Shown here one piece after another: positions 50,505-62,567 of a DNA stretch of 64,000 nt (position 1 is the stretch's first letter; every line of letters begins with the position of its first letter). The DNA comes from Mercenaria mercenaria (Eukaryota > Mollusca > Bivalvia > Venerida > Veneridae). A program made the translations under genes and the position numbers. The notes under the pieces are model-generated. The model saw nothing but the letters and a program-made list of their open reading frames with translations. It did no database searches and was not told the DNA's origin. The stretch spans positions 14,464,001-14,528,000 of the forward strand of contig NC_069373.1 of NCBI RefSeq assembly GCF_021730395.1. Reading direction: 5' to 3'.

Positions 50505-51160
50505 TCGCAGTTCTTGAATCATTCTAGCTACTCTATCAGTAAAGTCGTAGTTGTTACAGACATATCTAGCAGCAGCTCGATCTCTGGACACTCTCAATTT
50601 TACTGGTATGGTGTTTTTGCAAGGGGTGTCAGACAATAGAGCAATATTCTAACTGGGATCTTATACAGGCATAATTGATATTGAGGCAAAATACAGAAGC
50701 TTGAGAAACAATCAATAATGACATAATGACATAATATTATTGTAATATTAACAAACATACTAAATATAATTGCTGTGAGACCAAACAACAGTCTAAAATA
50801 CAGGAGTATACATGTCACGTATCTTCAGATAACAAAAGAGTAAGCTTTGCAGTGCCAAATGTTGTTTTTCCTTTGCAATGAGTGTTTGTATGATCGATAT
50901 AGATAATATACTGAATTATTACAGAACAAAATAACTACGTATATATAGAACAACGAAAGACATCGGATACATGCTGTTAAATTATTTACATTGCAATGTA
51001 AGATATATGTGGGTAAAAAAAAAATAATGGACAAACTGAATATAAACACACTGAGTTGCTATCACTTAGACCGGTCGTTTTTGAAGTTGGATTATTTCCA
51101 AAGTATATACGCATGTTGTCCTCTTCTTTTTCTTTTCTATTTGTGTGCTACGTGTCTGCT

Positions 51161-51166
51161 TTTATT
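51161..51166 (-). promoter_or_regulatory. poly(A) signal of the actin-like gene
   Basis: AATAAA on the minus strand, 47 nt past the stop codon at 51213. Confidence 0.5.
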
Positions 51167-51212
51167 ACAGTAGTTTTGCAATACATTACGCCGTATATAA
51201 CTTTCACATCGC

Positions 51213-52370
51213 TTATATACATTTCGCATGCACTATTCTTGGGCCATTTTCTTCATATTCCTGTTTAGAAATCAAACACTTTTGGAAAGTAGATAACGAG
51301 GCTAAAATAGAACCTCCTATCCAAACACTTAGCTTTCTTTCCGGCGGGGCAATGACCTTGACCTTCATAGTTTTTGGGATTAAATTTCTTAATTCCTTCT
51401 GCATTCTTTCAGCAAACCCAGGAAACATTGTACAGCCGCCTGATAAAATCATATTACACATTAAGTCTTTTCTGGCGTCAATATCACTTTTCATAAGGCA
51501 GGAATAAAACAAATCATGAATACCTGCAATATCTTTGCCGAGCAAATTCGGTTGAAAAAGGGACTCAACACATCGAAATCTTTCACTTCCGACCGTAATC
51601 CTACGTCCGTCGGGTAGTTCATATGTTCTTTCAACATCAATAGTGTCATTAGTATTGACAGTTTTCATTTCTTTGTCAAAGTCAAGCACTGCGTATCCTA
51701 ACTTTTCTTTAATATTTCGAACTATTTCTTTATCAGATTCGAAAGCAAACGTATTGCAGCGTTCGCTGTTTAGCATTCTTAACAAATATTCAGTCAAATC
51801 ATTTCCACCCAAATCAATCCGATCGATAGCGTGCTTGAACGTGTATCCTTCATAGACAGCAAGAACGTGTGAGACCGCATGGCCGATATCGAGCATGATT
51901 GCAGAACCGCGCCCAGATGCATAAATCGCCAGTATTGCTGATAACGACACATAAAATGCTGGTGTGTTGAATGTCTCAAACATACATTCAACCATCTTTT
52001 CTCTGTTTAACTTTGGGTTTAATGGCGGTTCTGTCAGCAATACAGGATGTTTCTCCGGTGCGGCGTGGAGCTCGTCATAAAACGCGTGATGCCAGATTTT
52101 CTCCATATCATCCCAGCTGGTAACAATGCCCTTTTCAATGGGATATTTTATGGACAGTACGTCCCTTTTCTTCTGTATCTGGTCCCCTACGAACGTATCT
52201 TTACTGTCCATCCCAACCATCCAGTTTTCATACATGTACCTCGGTCGCCCGGTGAGCGCCGGAAATATCGATCTCGGTGCATCGTCACCCGCAAACCCGG
52301 CTTTACAAAGGCTTGAACCGTTGTCGATGACAATAGCGGGGATTTCATCATCGAACGAGTCGTAACTCAT
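51213..52370 (-). CDS. intronless divergent actin-like protein
   Basis: Single uninterrupted frame of 385 codons from the ATG at 52370 ([20 protein letters not shown]). An in-frame ATG 10 codons earlier, at 52400, adds residues unlike actin, so I prefer 52370. Conventional actins have about 375 residues. The whole fold is present: [97 protein letters not shown] and an end [10 protein letters not shown] resembling GPSIVHRKCF. Nucleotide-site changes: actin Gln137 (IQAVLSLY) is Ser (LSAILAIY), and DSGDGVTH is DIGHAVSH, so Asp157 is His. Two residues are added in the DNase loop. It has the look of a retrocopy or lineage-specific actin, with an intact frame that suggests function. Confidence 0.92.
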   Translation of the reverse strand: MSYDSFDDEIPAIVIDNGSSLCKAGFAGDDAPRSIFPALTGRPRYMYENWMVGMDSKDTFVGDQIQKKRDVLSIKYPIEKGIVTSWDDMEKIWHHAFYDELHAAPEKHPVLLTEPPLNPKLNREKMVECMFETFNTPAFYVSLSAILAIYASGRGSAIMLDIGHAVSHVLAVYEGYTFKHAIDRIDLGGNDLTEYLLRMLNSERCNTFAFESDKEIVRNIKEKLGYAVLDFDKEMKTVNTNDTIDVERTYELPDGRRITVGSERFRCVESLFQPNLLGKDIAGIHDLFYSCLMKSDIDARKDLMCNMILSGGCTMFPGFAERMQKELRNLIPKTMKVKVIAPPERKLSVWIGGSILASLSTFQKCLISKQEYEENGPRIVHAKCI

Positions 52371-52440
52371 GATTCTGTAAATGGGCAAAATATATCCCAA
52401 CTGTGAACCAACGGCTGCAAATCAGACAAAAACTAATCAT

Positions 52441-52446
52441 TTATAA
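52441..52446 (-). promoter_or_regulatory. candidate TATA box of the actin-like gene
   Basis: TATAAA on the minus strand about 70 nt upstream of the preferred ATG. Position is plausible, but the flank is AT-rich, so chance occurrence is likely. Confidence 0.25.
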
Positions 52447-54329
52447 AGAAAATATATATATCATTGATCATATCATATATATCATAGTGAAATCTTAGTT
52501 TTTTCACAGCTTTCTTTGATTTTTTTTCTCCTAGACAGACACTTGTTATAATACGTTTGAAGTGTGTTAATTTCGATTTATTCGCGTAATATTTTTTTTT
52601 TTTCATATCACTTCAGTTTAAGTACATAACCGTATAATAAGTCTCTTCATTGCCATTGCAACATTTATACATTTCATTTCTTTTTTCTATAGTATATGAT
52701 TCAGAAGCTAAAAAGAGCTTGTGTTGTACTTTTTATAGTGTCGACTTTTATCGTTTATCCAGCTTTTTTCTTATAAAATTATCTTATCTTGTCTTGAAAT
52801 TATAAGGTATTTCGTTATCTATTCAGGAGAGAAATTATCCATTCACACGCTTACTGCAATATGTGTTAATGCCTTTTTCTACAATGTTTTATATCATCCA
52901 ACAATCTATATTTGAAGAAGAATCACTGAAACAAAATTTGCTAAACTACATCAGAAGTTTGTTTAAACCTTATATGGTAAATTGATAAAAGGCACAAGTT
53001 CGTTCAGACCTTATATGGCAAACTGATAACTATCACAAATCACTGCAAGTTAATAATATAAATGATGAGCACCAAGTAAGACCTTTTATCATGTATGCAA
53101 TATTGATGTTTGATATACTTAGCTCATTTTCACTTTAACATAATGTAAAAACACTCATCCGTAGAGTTTTGCATTGCTAAATATAGAACTTCACTATCAT
53201 TTATGATTGTAGTTACATTCGCAATTAAACAGTCATTTGTTATGTTAAACAAAACAAAATCAAGAGAGAGAAAAAACAGCGGTGTTTTATTTGACACATT
53301 TGTCAAGTGCTTGCTATTTTAACACAGAACACAACTTTACATAGATACTTTGTACTTGTATTTTCAAATATACTGTATAAAATTTTGACATAACAGAACT
53401 TTGACATTTATACACACATGAATATGTATAATTCATTTAATACAAACAGGATTAAAGGTATGTAAATAATGAGAGACTTTAAACTGTATATTAATAATGC
53501 TAAGATGTTTGGTAGTAAGATTTTCTGCTGCTACATAGAAGATATAGCTAAGTAATCAACATTCGGTGTAAAATGATATAGTACACAATACCTTTGCCAT
53601 TTATTCGCAGATCATACGTCCAGGAATGAAACAATTACAAGAATCTGTACATACATATCCAGCGCGATGTACATGGCTAATGCATGTATAAATTTGTAAA
53701 ATAACTAGCAGTAACCAGACCATGAAAAGTAGATCTAAATATAGAATGTAAACAACGCTGGTTTCCGATTATTGCGAAACGTTAAGCCAGAAACCAAGTA
53801 TCCCATACTGTTTAAAAATACATATAGTATCATATTCAAAATGCTCAAATATGTAATTTACGACTTTTTACGAATAAATATAGTACAAAACAATTGATAT
53901 AAAAATTGTTGTCAATATGGTTAGCAACTTAGCAACGAAGCAGCAATGGTCACAACAATACCCTGGGGATATAGTATATACTTTTGATGCAATATATGTT
54001 TCTTCTTACCAAGCAAAGAGTTTTATTTGTACTTTAATATATTCTAACGTATCTATTACAGATTTTAAGTCAATACTAAGCTATTTTGGTTTAAACATAT
54101 TTTATTAGCGAAATACATAGTTTACAAATTGTGAACAATGTAACTAATTCAGAAATACGCTTAGGATAGGATCGAAAGCCAATGGCATATATAGACCTTT
54201 TCCTGTAGTAAACAATTACACATTCAGGCTGGTATTAAAGATTACTAAAGTAAAGTTTACATAAATATCATGCAATACAATTATTGATTATAAATGTAGA
54301 AAAGTGAAAATTAGAAGAGTGATATACAA
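52447..54329. other. no gene or repeat recognised
   Basis: AT-rich intergenic DNA upstream of the actin-like gene. No supportable open frame. Confidence 0.4.
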
Positions 54330-55950
54330 AGACTTGACGAGAATGGGCAGATTGTTAATATCAAGTATTATTCAAAACGTTTAGAAGACTCAATGAACAT
54401 ATAGACTAATATAAATATTTTTGTGTTCCTTATGATGTGTTAGGTAGGGATTGCTAAAGAGTAATAAATCAGTAGTGATATCAATATCCGAAGCAGCTGA
54501 ATTTACCCAATCCAGTAGAATATTGCTTTCATTGATGTAAAACGGACATGAGAAAAGGTAATGAAAACTCATAGCAAACAAATGCGCATTCAATACGTTT
54601 CATTCAGTACGCAAGCGGGTATGTAGAATATGAAGTTTTCTTGGTCGAGTAAAAAGTAAGAGGGGACTTTTGGTGGCTGATTCATATTGCTTAAAAGGTT
54701 CTTGAATATAAATAAGCCGGAACATTTCTTGATTCGCCAGGTAATGAGTTCCAGGCTCTGATGGTAGATGGAAAGAAAGATTTGTAATACAATGAAGTTT
54801 TTATTTGTTATGGTGGGGATGCAATCTGGATTACGTAAGTTATATCTGGGTTACTAATTCTCATAGGGATAAGCGAGGTTAGGTAGTCAGGGACCAGAGA
54901 ATGCTGAATCTTGTAGAACAATGTTAATTTATGAATGTAACGTTTATTTTCGAGAGTTTGCCAGCTTGTTTCGTAATAAAGTTTTTCAAGTGAAAGTAAT
55001 TTGAATTATTGCAATCATATAAATAACAGTTATCAAATACAACATCACTATATTCCATAAGAGACCTTATGAAAGAAAAGTAAATTGTTTCTAATGATTT
55101 TCTATCAAATTTGAATCTGAGTGACCTCATAACATTTACTCTACCCCATGCTTTGTCCAAGATATAACTAAAATGTGAGCGCCATGTACAATCATTAGAA
55201 AGAATAGTTACTTCAGCAATTTGCTGATCTTTCATGACTATCGGTGGATGAAATGGTTTGTTATTTTTCCTAGATATAATCATAGAATTTGTCTTTTGAG
55301 CATTAAAAGTAACAAGCCACGTTTCAGCCCACAATTCAATTTAATGTAAATCACTATTAAGAATATTTGCTACTTGAATAGGATTGTTCACCAGTATCGA
55401 GAGGCTTGCATCATCAGCAAAAAGTCATATTTGCTTGAATAACGCGTACATTAATTGTCATTAATATAGATTAAAAATAGCAAAGGACCTAAAATAGAAC
55501 CCTGATCGAGGAACTCCTGCTTCAATTTTCGCCGACCTTGATGATTTACTATTAAATTGCACTTGCTGATATCTATTCGGAAAATGATTTTCAAACCAGG
55601 AAAGAACTTTATTTGACAGTGACTCCAATAGCCGTAAGTTTTAGAAGTAGTCCCTTGTGCCATACTTTATCAAAGGCTTTGCTGATATCACAGAATACAA
55701 CGCGTAGTTCAGCTTCACAAAATTTATGATATAAGTATGTCAACTCGTTTTTGTCAAATCGCGAGGTAAGAATCCAGACAAGTACTCTGTAAGGATACTA
55801 TTGTCTACTAGATGGTTAAAAACATGTATATATATAACTCACTCAAAAACTTTACTCACGGTACAAAAAAGGGAAAATGGCCTATAATTTGAAAAGAGAG
55901 ATGGGTCATCCTTTTTATAAACAGGACATACATTGGCTAATTTCCACTGA
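54330..55950 (-). mobile_element. decayed LINE (Jockey/CR1-type reverse transcriptase)
   Basis: Minus-strand frames, broken several times, together show reverse-transcriptase landmarks in order. They are WKLANVCPVYKKDD with SNYRPFSLF (about 55880-55950), QGSILGPLLFLIYINDN (55451-55503), the catalytic FADD (55410-55421), WLVTFNAQKTN (about 55290-55325), and a thumb-type stretch WGRVNVMRSLRFKFDRKSLE. Downstream frames keep the C-terminal LNAHLFA ... LLLFSNP pattern seen in molluscan LINEs of this kind (54390-54600). The 5' part (endonuclease) is absent, so the copy is 5'-truncated and inactive. The 3' limit is uncertain. Confidence 0.8.
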
Positions 55951-55962
55951 GTAAGAAATATC

Positions 55963-56160
55963 TGAAGCGGTAGTCTAGTGGATAAGTTGTCGGCCGCTCA
56001 ATCCAGGGGTCGTGGGTTCGAACCCCAATGGAATCGTGACGTACTATGACTTCTCATACGATACCAGTACTGTTTCTTTCCAGGAAGCGGACTCGAGAGT
56101 GGTCCCAATTAGCTTGAAGCTTTCATCACAATCGAGCTAAAACAAATAAGTATAAATTAA
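55963..56160 (+). mobile_element. tRNA-derived SINE
   Basis: tRNA-like head GCGGTAGTCTAGTGGATAAG (A-box side), then GGTCGTGGGTTCGAACCCC (B-box side), to about 56035. The body contains GGAAGCGGACTCGAG and GCTTTCATCACAATCGAGC, and the tail is A-rich. It directly abuts the 5' limit of the LINE remnant. Confidence 0.8.
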
Positions 56161-56420
56161 ACTGTAAACTAAGAAAAATATACCTTCCTCGAGTGACATA
56201 TTAAAAATGCAGCTTAAAGGAACACTTAACTTCAGCTCCTAGCTTCTCTTAAAATACGATTATTTATAAGGTCAGAGCCAATAGCTTTTCCAAGTGGTAG
56301 CGACTGTAAAATTGGAACAATTTCATCAGGTTCGAAGTGTATATTAGATAAAAGCATTGGAGACTGATACTAGATATGGCCATGGAATAGATACTGGGCT
56401 TTGATGATAGTTTTGCTAGC

Positions 56421-56524
56421 ATGTACCTTTGTCGCAAGGTGAGCGCCGGATATATCGCTCTCGGTGCATCGTCACCCGCAAACCCGGCTTTAGAAAGGCT
56501 TGAACCGTTGTCGTTATACTCCAT
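56421..56524 (-). pseudogene. 5' fragment of an actin-like gene
   Basis: About 95 bp are nearly the same as the start of the actin-like gene (52232-52328). They encode [19 protein letters not shown] followed by IYPALTLRQRYM. The frame stays open downstream (to 56264), but the sequence past Tyr-Met is unrelated to actin. The segment that should encode IPAIVI is missing just before DNG. A partial duplicate or the surviving start of a lost paralog. Confidence 0.75.
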
Positions 56525-58363
56525 GCCATTGTTAAGATCTTCTTGGGGGATTTTGCAGTCGTCGAATGAATAGAAGCAGACTACAGTATTGTTGGCGAAG
56601 CGCCCGACTTTGATTTGATTGAGGATGGCATATTATTTATATAAATCATAAAGTACAGAGGACCAAGGACAGATCTCCAGCCTTGCGAAGCACCAGATAC
56701 TATACAGGTGCTACATTTGAATCGTCATCCTCAAAAGACCACTGATTGACTTTTGTTGAGTAGAAATATAACTTCAGTTTACTTTGTTAAAATAGTCGAT
56801 TAAAATGTGAACATAGTACCATGTCTTAGGCTATCTATTTAAATTTAAACTTAACTTGTCTTATCCGAGGATATATCTTAAATTTATACACTGTCTAAAA
56901 CTCACCTTGTGCGTATTAAGGTATTAGGCCCCTAATAGTCATTTTTAAAAAAAGGCATTTGCTTGGTATATTCTTTCAACTGACCGTGCTTCGCACTTTG
57001 TTGCAAATTTTTAAAAAAATTTACCGTGCCGTTGTTTTTAAATTTGAATGGAACACACCATCTAATAGCAACCACTTACAACACCAACTGGTGTGAACAA
57101 AAACAAAATTGGTAATATTCTGTATAAATAAATGACTTACATTTATCTGTATAATGAAATATTTTTCTAAAACTACTGGGGAAGAGGGTGTTTTTACGCA
57201 TGCTCACTGTCAACACATAAAGGCCTGACATTGGGTCATTTTTGAATGACTGTTGCACACTATGGGGAAAATTTTGTAAATGACAAAGTGGTCGAATTTA
57301 TCAACGTTCGTAATTTCCCCATTTTACATACCACTTTCCGGCCCTCACTTCGTGTGAGTTAAAATTTGCTTACTAAAAATAAATTTGAATTACGTAAAGT
57401 TTTCAGCAAATGTTAAGCATTATTTTGATACCAATAAATGATAACAATTTGCAGAAATAAAAACAGTGACAGGTAAAAAATCCCTCGTTATCTGTCCGGG
57501 TTTATGCAACAGTTTCGATTATGTCGTGTTGAGCGACCTGTGAAATTTCCACTTTTCTCTATTTTATCATCAGTACCAGTATGGGTGCATTTTGGGACTA
57601 GATTATGTGCACCCAAATATCACTATTATCTTTAACTCATGAACACTATTTTCCATTGTCTGTCTAGTCTTGACAAATTTGAAAAAATGATTAGATCTAT
57701 GTTCATTTAAACAAAACTTTTTTAAAACATTTTCCTTTGTTATTTTTTATAACAATAGCAAAACCATCAGGCTTACTGTCAAAACTGAAAGCCAAACAGA
57801 AAATATCAGAAAGAAAGATTTATGCAGAAAAAGAGAAAGAATCCGTATCACTATGACTAGGTTTTCCCGTCAGATAGGCAGCGCCTAATTTCATATTAAA
57901 AGATATGTTATTGGCAGAAATAGGCAACCATAACCCTGTCAAACTCAGTATCTGGTAAAATCCCGCATACCGGGTACCGACTTTTAGAGAATATTTCGGT
58001 TTTAATTACCTCCCTTGCTCAGTTGCTAGCGACTCATCGCACTTGTTTGTGCAGGTAAATATCCTAAATTTTACCATTTTTTCATTCATGCTTATTTTCT
58101 ATTCTTTTTCATTGTTCTGTCAGTATTTATTGATTACTGAAAAAATATAAAAAATGTCGATTTAAACTCTATAATTAATGAAATCCTTAGAATTTTAGTG
58201 CGTATTGAGTGGTATATTTCGGATATAATTATTTTGGATGATATATATATATATATATATAACCTAATATGCATGCGCCTTCGTACAAGGAAATTGTGCA
58301 AAACTAATCATGTTACCAATTTGAACACCTTCGACACTTACTGAAGTAAAGAATCATATACCC
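56525..58363. other. no gene or repeat recognised
   Basis: AT-rich; short open frames only. An AT dinucleotide run lies at 58240-58260. Confidence 0.35.
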
Positions 58364-58372
58364 ATACAATTT

Positions 58373-59040
58373 GGCAGTGGCTACGATTACGGTACCGTAA
58401 TCCTAGCCTCCGGTTCTAGGATTACGGAAGTTCCGTATTCCTAGACAACCCTATGAGGATAGGCTAGGATTACGGAAGTATTTAAGAGACATCAAAAATA
58501 TGTTAGGAAATGCATAAATGATGTTATAAACTTTTTATTTCACTTTATTAAAATAGCGATTTTTGATGCCTGCCTTATATTGTTATCTATCCGCCATTTT
58601 GGGTTAGTATAATCTTAAACGCTATATTAATGGCGGCCCGCGGAAATATTATAGAAATATGAGGGAAAAAGTTAGGTTTAAAAAAATATTCTATACTTTG
58701 ATTTTTTTGTTTATAACCATATTGTATGTTATTAAAGACCATTTGTGTTGATTTGATGACAAAAATTGCAGGTATATATGAAACATAGATAATTATATAT
58801 AATATTTCCCCGAGCCACCATTAAGATTATACTAACCCAAAACAGCGGGTTGATAGCACGAAATAATAGTGAAATTAGTAATTTTACAACGTCATTTATG
58901 CATGTCCTAACATATATTTGATGCCTCTTAAATACTTCCGTAATCCTAGCCTATCCTCATAGGGTTGTCTAGGACTACGGAACTTCCGTAATCCTAGAAC
59001 CAGAGGCTAGTATTACGGTACCGTAATCGTAGCCACTGCC
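58373..59040. mobile_element. Mutator-like palindromic element, 668 bp
   Basis: Ends GGCAGTGGCTACGATTACGG and GTAATCGTAGCCACTGCC, flanked by the 9-bp direct repeat ATACAATTT (58364-58372 and 59041-59049). The inverted arms run almost to the centre (about 250-300 bp: GGATTACGGAAGT, TTAAGAGACATCAAA and TTGGGTTAGTATAATCTTAA recur inverted). Nine-base duplications with long inverted repeats are typical of MULEs. No coding sequence. Confidence 0.88.
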
Positions 59041-59049
59041 ATACAATTT

Positions 59050-59844
59050 ACTGAGCCTTCCTCAATTCCCAGATTATTAGCCTGTTTGATGCTATTTTGG
59101 CAGTACTAAGGGATAAAGAAATAGAAGAAAGAAAATGAAATAACTTCACTTTTATTTCCTACTTACTTGATAATCTTTTCTTTGCAAATATTATTTCAGA
59201 CATAAAAGACATTACTTATTGTATCCAAAGAGCTATAAAAATAAATAGATCGGCAACTTGAAAGGCATATAGAGCAAATCTCGCCAACATCCCGTGATAA
59301 CTGAATGAGATCTTGTTTACCGGAAGTGACGCTTTCTCAACACGCCATTTTGTATTCGAAAGCAATTATTCATCGGTAAATTTATTATCACCGTATGACC
59401 ATGCTTCTTTTGATGGTAAGAAACATGTACTTTGTGTCTTAAGACTATTTCACATTAAACTAATGTTGTTTTAGAAGGTAACATGTATTTCAAATGTAGT
59501 TTTAAAGGTACAAATTGTAACTCCATGCTCGCCGATGTTTGTTTTTACTAAGATAACGCTGATTCACGCTATGACACGAGATCACACGAGATTACAGCCA
59601 GTTGCCATTCTGTGTATTTTATACTTCTTTGTTGTATCACACCATTGTTCTCACAAGAATCAAATTCAGCAAGACCAAACTGGAATGTGACAGTTACAAC
59701 ATGTACAAAAATGTAGTATTTTAGCAGCAGTGTGTCAGTGGGAGAAAAAGTTAATAAATTATTGACAAAAGTCATCAAAAGTGAAAGAAATTAAAAGATG
59801 ATAGCACATCATCAGATGAGCTAAAAGGCTAAGCACAATTAGGG
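59050..59844. other. candidate promoter and non-coding first exon region of the 63-kb gene
   Basis: At about 59330-59414 the sequence CGGAAGTGACG ... CGCCATTTTG ... is less AT-rich and ends in GATG followed by a strong donor, GTAAGAAA. CGGAAGTG is an ETS-type site and CGCCATTTTG a YY1-type site, as often seen at housekeeping promoters. This is inference; no transcript evidence is available. Confidence 0.25.
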
Positions 59845-60090
59845 TTGATGCAGTTAACCACAGTGCTGGCTGTTGGCAGGGTACACTTTTTGCTTCCTAG
59901 CACTACCCCAGTCAGTCCAGCTTACCCTGACTTGAGCCAGCCTTGCAAGACGGGCTTTATAGCGCAGGTCATGTATGCACGGAGGGGCACCTGGGGTCTT
60001 CCTCCATCATCAAAGCTGAAAAGTGGCTGTATGACCTATAATTGTGTTGGTGCGATGTTAAACCCAATAACAACAACAACAACAAAAATT
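59845..60090 (+). mobile_element. SINE-type repeat with AAC tail
   Basis: Contains GGGGTCTTCCTCCATCATCA, then ATGACCTATAATTGTGTTGG and GCGATGTTAAACCCAATAAC, followed by an AAC run. I remember this 3' end as a widespread molluscan SINE. The head is unclear. The open frame across it is incidental. Confidence 0.55.
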
Positions 60091-60211
60091 CGGAATTTCG
60101 ATAAATATTTGGAAATTAGTAGTTTTGTAGTGCTCACTTTCTACATGTAAAAATTCATGTACTTGTTGGTAACAGACCACAAAAGAAATTTGTAACAAAT
60201 TATAATTTTTA

Positions 60212-61850
60212 GCTCGACTATACGAAATTAAGTATATGGAGAGCTATCCTACTCAAACCGGCATCTGCATCCTTCCGTGTCCCCACCTTGGTTCAAGTTT
60301 TTTTACACTTTATCTTTTTTCTACTTATCTTTGTAATTACTTGATGGATTTGTTCAAACTTAAAATAGTTATTCCTCATCATCACCTACATCAAATGGCA
60401 CAAGGGCCATAACTCCCACACCAATATTTATATTTGTTTGGATGGAAACAACAAGGAACTATCATGTGTGATTAATAACAGTTAAATGTAAATTTTATTC
60501 CTTGTAAACAGTTCTGTAACTAAAACTTTAATAAATTATATTGAAAAATTGATTTGTAGAATTTCAAAAATTTATGATTAAGTGCATTAACTATATTTAT
60601 GCCCCCAGCATCTACTGATGAGGGAGGCATATAATGATTGTCCTGTTTGTCCATCCGTCTGTTCATCCGTTCGTACGAGGTTAACCAAATGGGACCGTTT
60701 CGTCTCTAACTAGAATTATTTGATACTAATACAGATGTTACATTGTAACCTGTGACCATTCCTCATCTTCAGACGTCACCTGACCTCAGTTAGACCTTGA
60801 CCTTGAACTTGACCTCGTTTTGGACTTAGGTTGCTTTGTATCGACAAGGGTGCCACCGGGGGCATCAAGCGTTTATTGAACGCAGCTACTTGTTTTATTT
60901 TTTCTTGCAGGTATGATCTGTATAAAAATGTATCAGATTTGTCTGTGTTGAGAAGATAGCAACCTGGTTAAATCCTTCCGTGTCCCCACCTTGGTTAAAG
61001 TTTTTTTACACTTTATCTTTTTTCTACTTATCTCTGTAATTACTTGATGGATTTGTTCAAACTTAAAATAGTTATTCCTCATCATCACCTACATCATATG
61101 GCACAAGAGCCATAACTCCCACACCAATATTTCATGAATTATCCCCCCTTTTTACATAGAATTTCAGGTTAAAGTTTTGATGCACTTTCACTCTTAATTA
61201 TTACTAAATGGATTTGATTCAAACTGAAAGTAGTTGTTCCACATCATCTCCCATATCATATGACACAAGGTCCATAACTCTGGTATCAATATTTAATGAA
61301 TTATCTCCCCTTTCCTAGAATTTCAGGTTAAAGTTTTGATGCACTTTCACTCTATCTCAGTTGTTACTAAATGGATTTGATTCAGACTTAAGATAGTTGT
61401 TCAACATCATCACTCACATCATATGACACAAGAGCCATAACTCTTGCACCAATATTTGATGAATTATCTCCCCTTTTTACTTAGAATTTTAGGTTAAAGT
61501 TTTGGTGCACTTTCACTCTATCTCAGTTATTACTAAATGGATTTGATTCAAACTTAAAATAGTTGTTCCACCTTATCACCCATGTCATATGACACAAGGT
61601 GCATAACTCTGGCACCAATTTTTCATGAATTATGCCACCTTTTACTTAGAATTTAAAATTAATTTTGATGTATTTTCACTTTATCTTAGTAATTACTAAA
61701 TGGATTTGATTCAAACTTGAAAGTAGTTGTTCCACATCATCACCCACATCATATGACACAAGATGTATAACTCTTGCAGCAATATTTTATGAATTATGCC
61801 CCCTTTTTGCTTAGAATTGTACTTATTTAGTGTTTTGATTTGATACACTT
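60212..61850 (-). repeat. tandem array, 162-166-bp unit
   Basis: The end sequence AGCTCGACTATACGAA ... GAGAGCTATCCTACTC lies at 60212-60256. Units follow with CATAACTC landmarks at about 61110, 61272, 61435, 61601 and 61765, each with TCAGTTATTACTAAATGG, GATTTGATTCAAACTTA and TAGAATTTCAGGTTAAAGTT. This is the reverse complement of the unit at 43100-43884. It is interrupted by the duplicated block 60427-60976. Confidence 0.85.
60427..60976 (+). repeat. upstream copy of a 550-bp duplication
   Basis: Matches 62568-63127 almost throughout. It includes TATGCCCCCAGCATCTACTG, GCTACTTGTTTTATTTTTTC and the acceptor CTTGCAG followed by GTATGATCTG (60911 on). The other copy supplies the 5' UTR segment of the gene at 63156. 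Confidence 0.85.
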
Positions 61851-62339
61851 TATCTTTATCTCTCTTATAACTTAATATTTCTGACACAGGCTCAAGCTAT
61901 TGTGCAATATCTTCATCCACCATTGGAGTCATTAAACACTCCAGTGACAGCTCCAGCTTCGAAGCTGCTCATTAAAAAAAAAAACATTGATATTTTTTTC
62001 TTGCTGCTTACATAAGGCGTATCCCAGGTTGGATGAAAAAAAAAAGACCCATGATTTTTGTTTATGTTGTATGTTATTATTTCTGTTGAAGAATATATAT
62101 ATATAGTGAGCGATTTGTCTTGACTATTTTTGTCTAGATACAGACTGGAGTAACACTGATCTGTCTTCAGTGATTTGCAGTATCCTTTCATTGATTTAGT
62201 GAATGATCTGTTTTAGTTTAATTCCTATGCTATTGTTTTGTAAATGTGTGTTTTAACATGAAAAAAACAACATATATCTATCTTTCTTCTAAGGCTAAAA
62301 TATTTCAGAACAATATAATTATATCCAATGTTGCCTAGA

Positions 62340-62540
62340 TATTTGTCCCTTAAACTTATGTCAGACATGTTCTCCATGACGATTTGATAAAAGACATTGC
62401 CTCTGATTTCATTCTTCTTCCACCTCTTTTCTGATTCATGCGGGGAAGTTGGCAGTTACTTGTGGAGAACAGGTTTGTACTGGTACAGAATCCAGGAACA
62501 CAGGTTAGGTTAATTGCCCGCTGTTACTTAATAACCTAAA
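62340..62540. repeat. fragment of the SINE family seen at 31048-31443
   Basis: TTCATGCGGGGAAGTTGGCA and CAGGTTTGTACTGGTACAG match the minus-strand body of the other SINE, with small changes. Head and tail are not visible. Confidence 0.55.
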
Positions 62541-62567
62541 TCCAACTTCATTTCAGCATCACTTTAA

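Noticed and set aside
51643-52365. Several plus-strand frames across the actin-like gene
   Set aside because: Antisense shadows; the minus frame is a full actin.
59845-60150. 101-codon frame
   Set aside because: It crosses a SINE-type repeat and its AAC tail.
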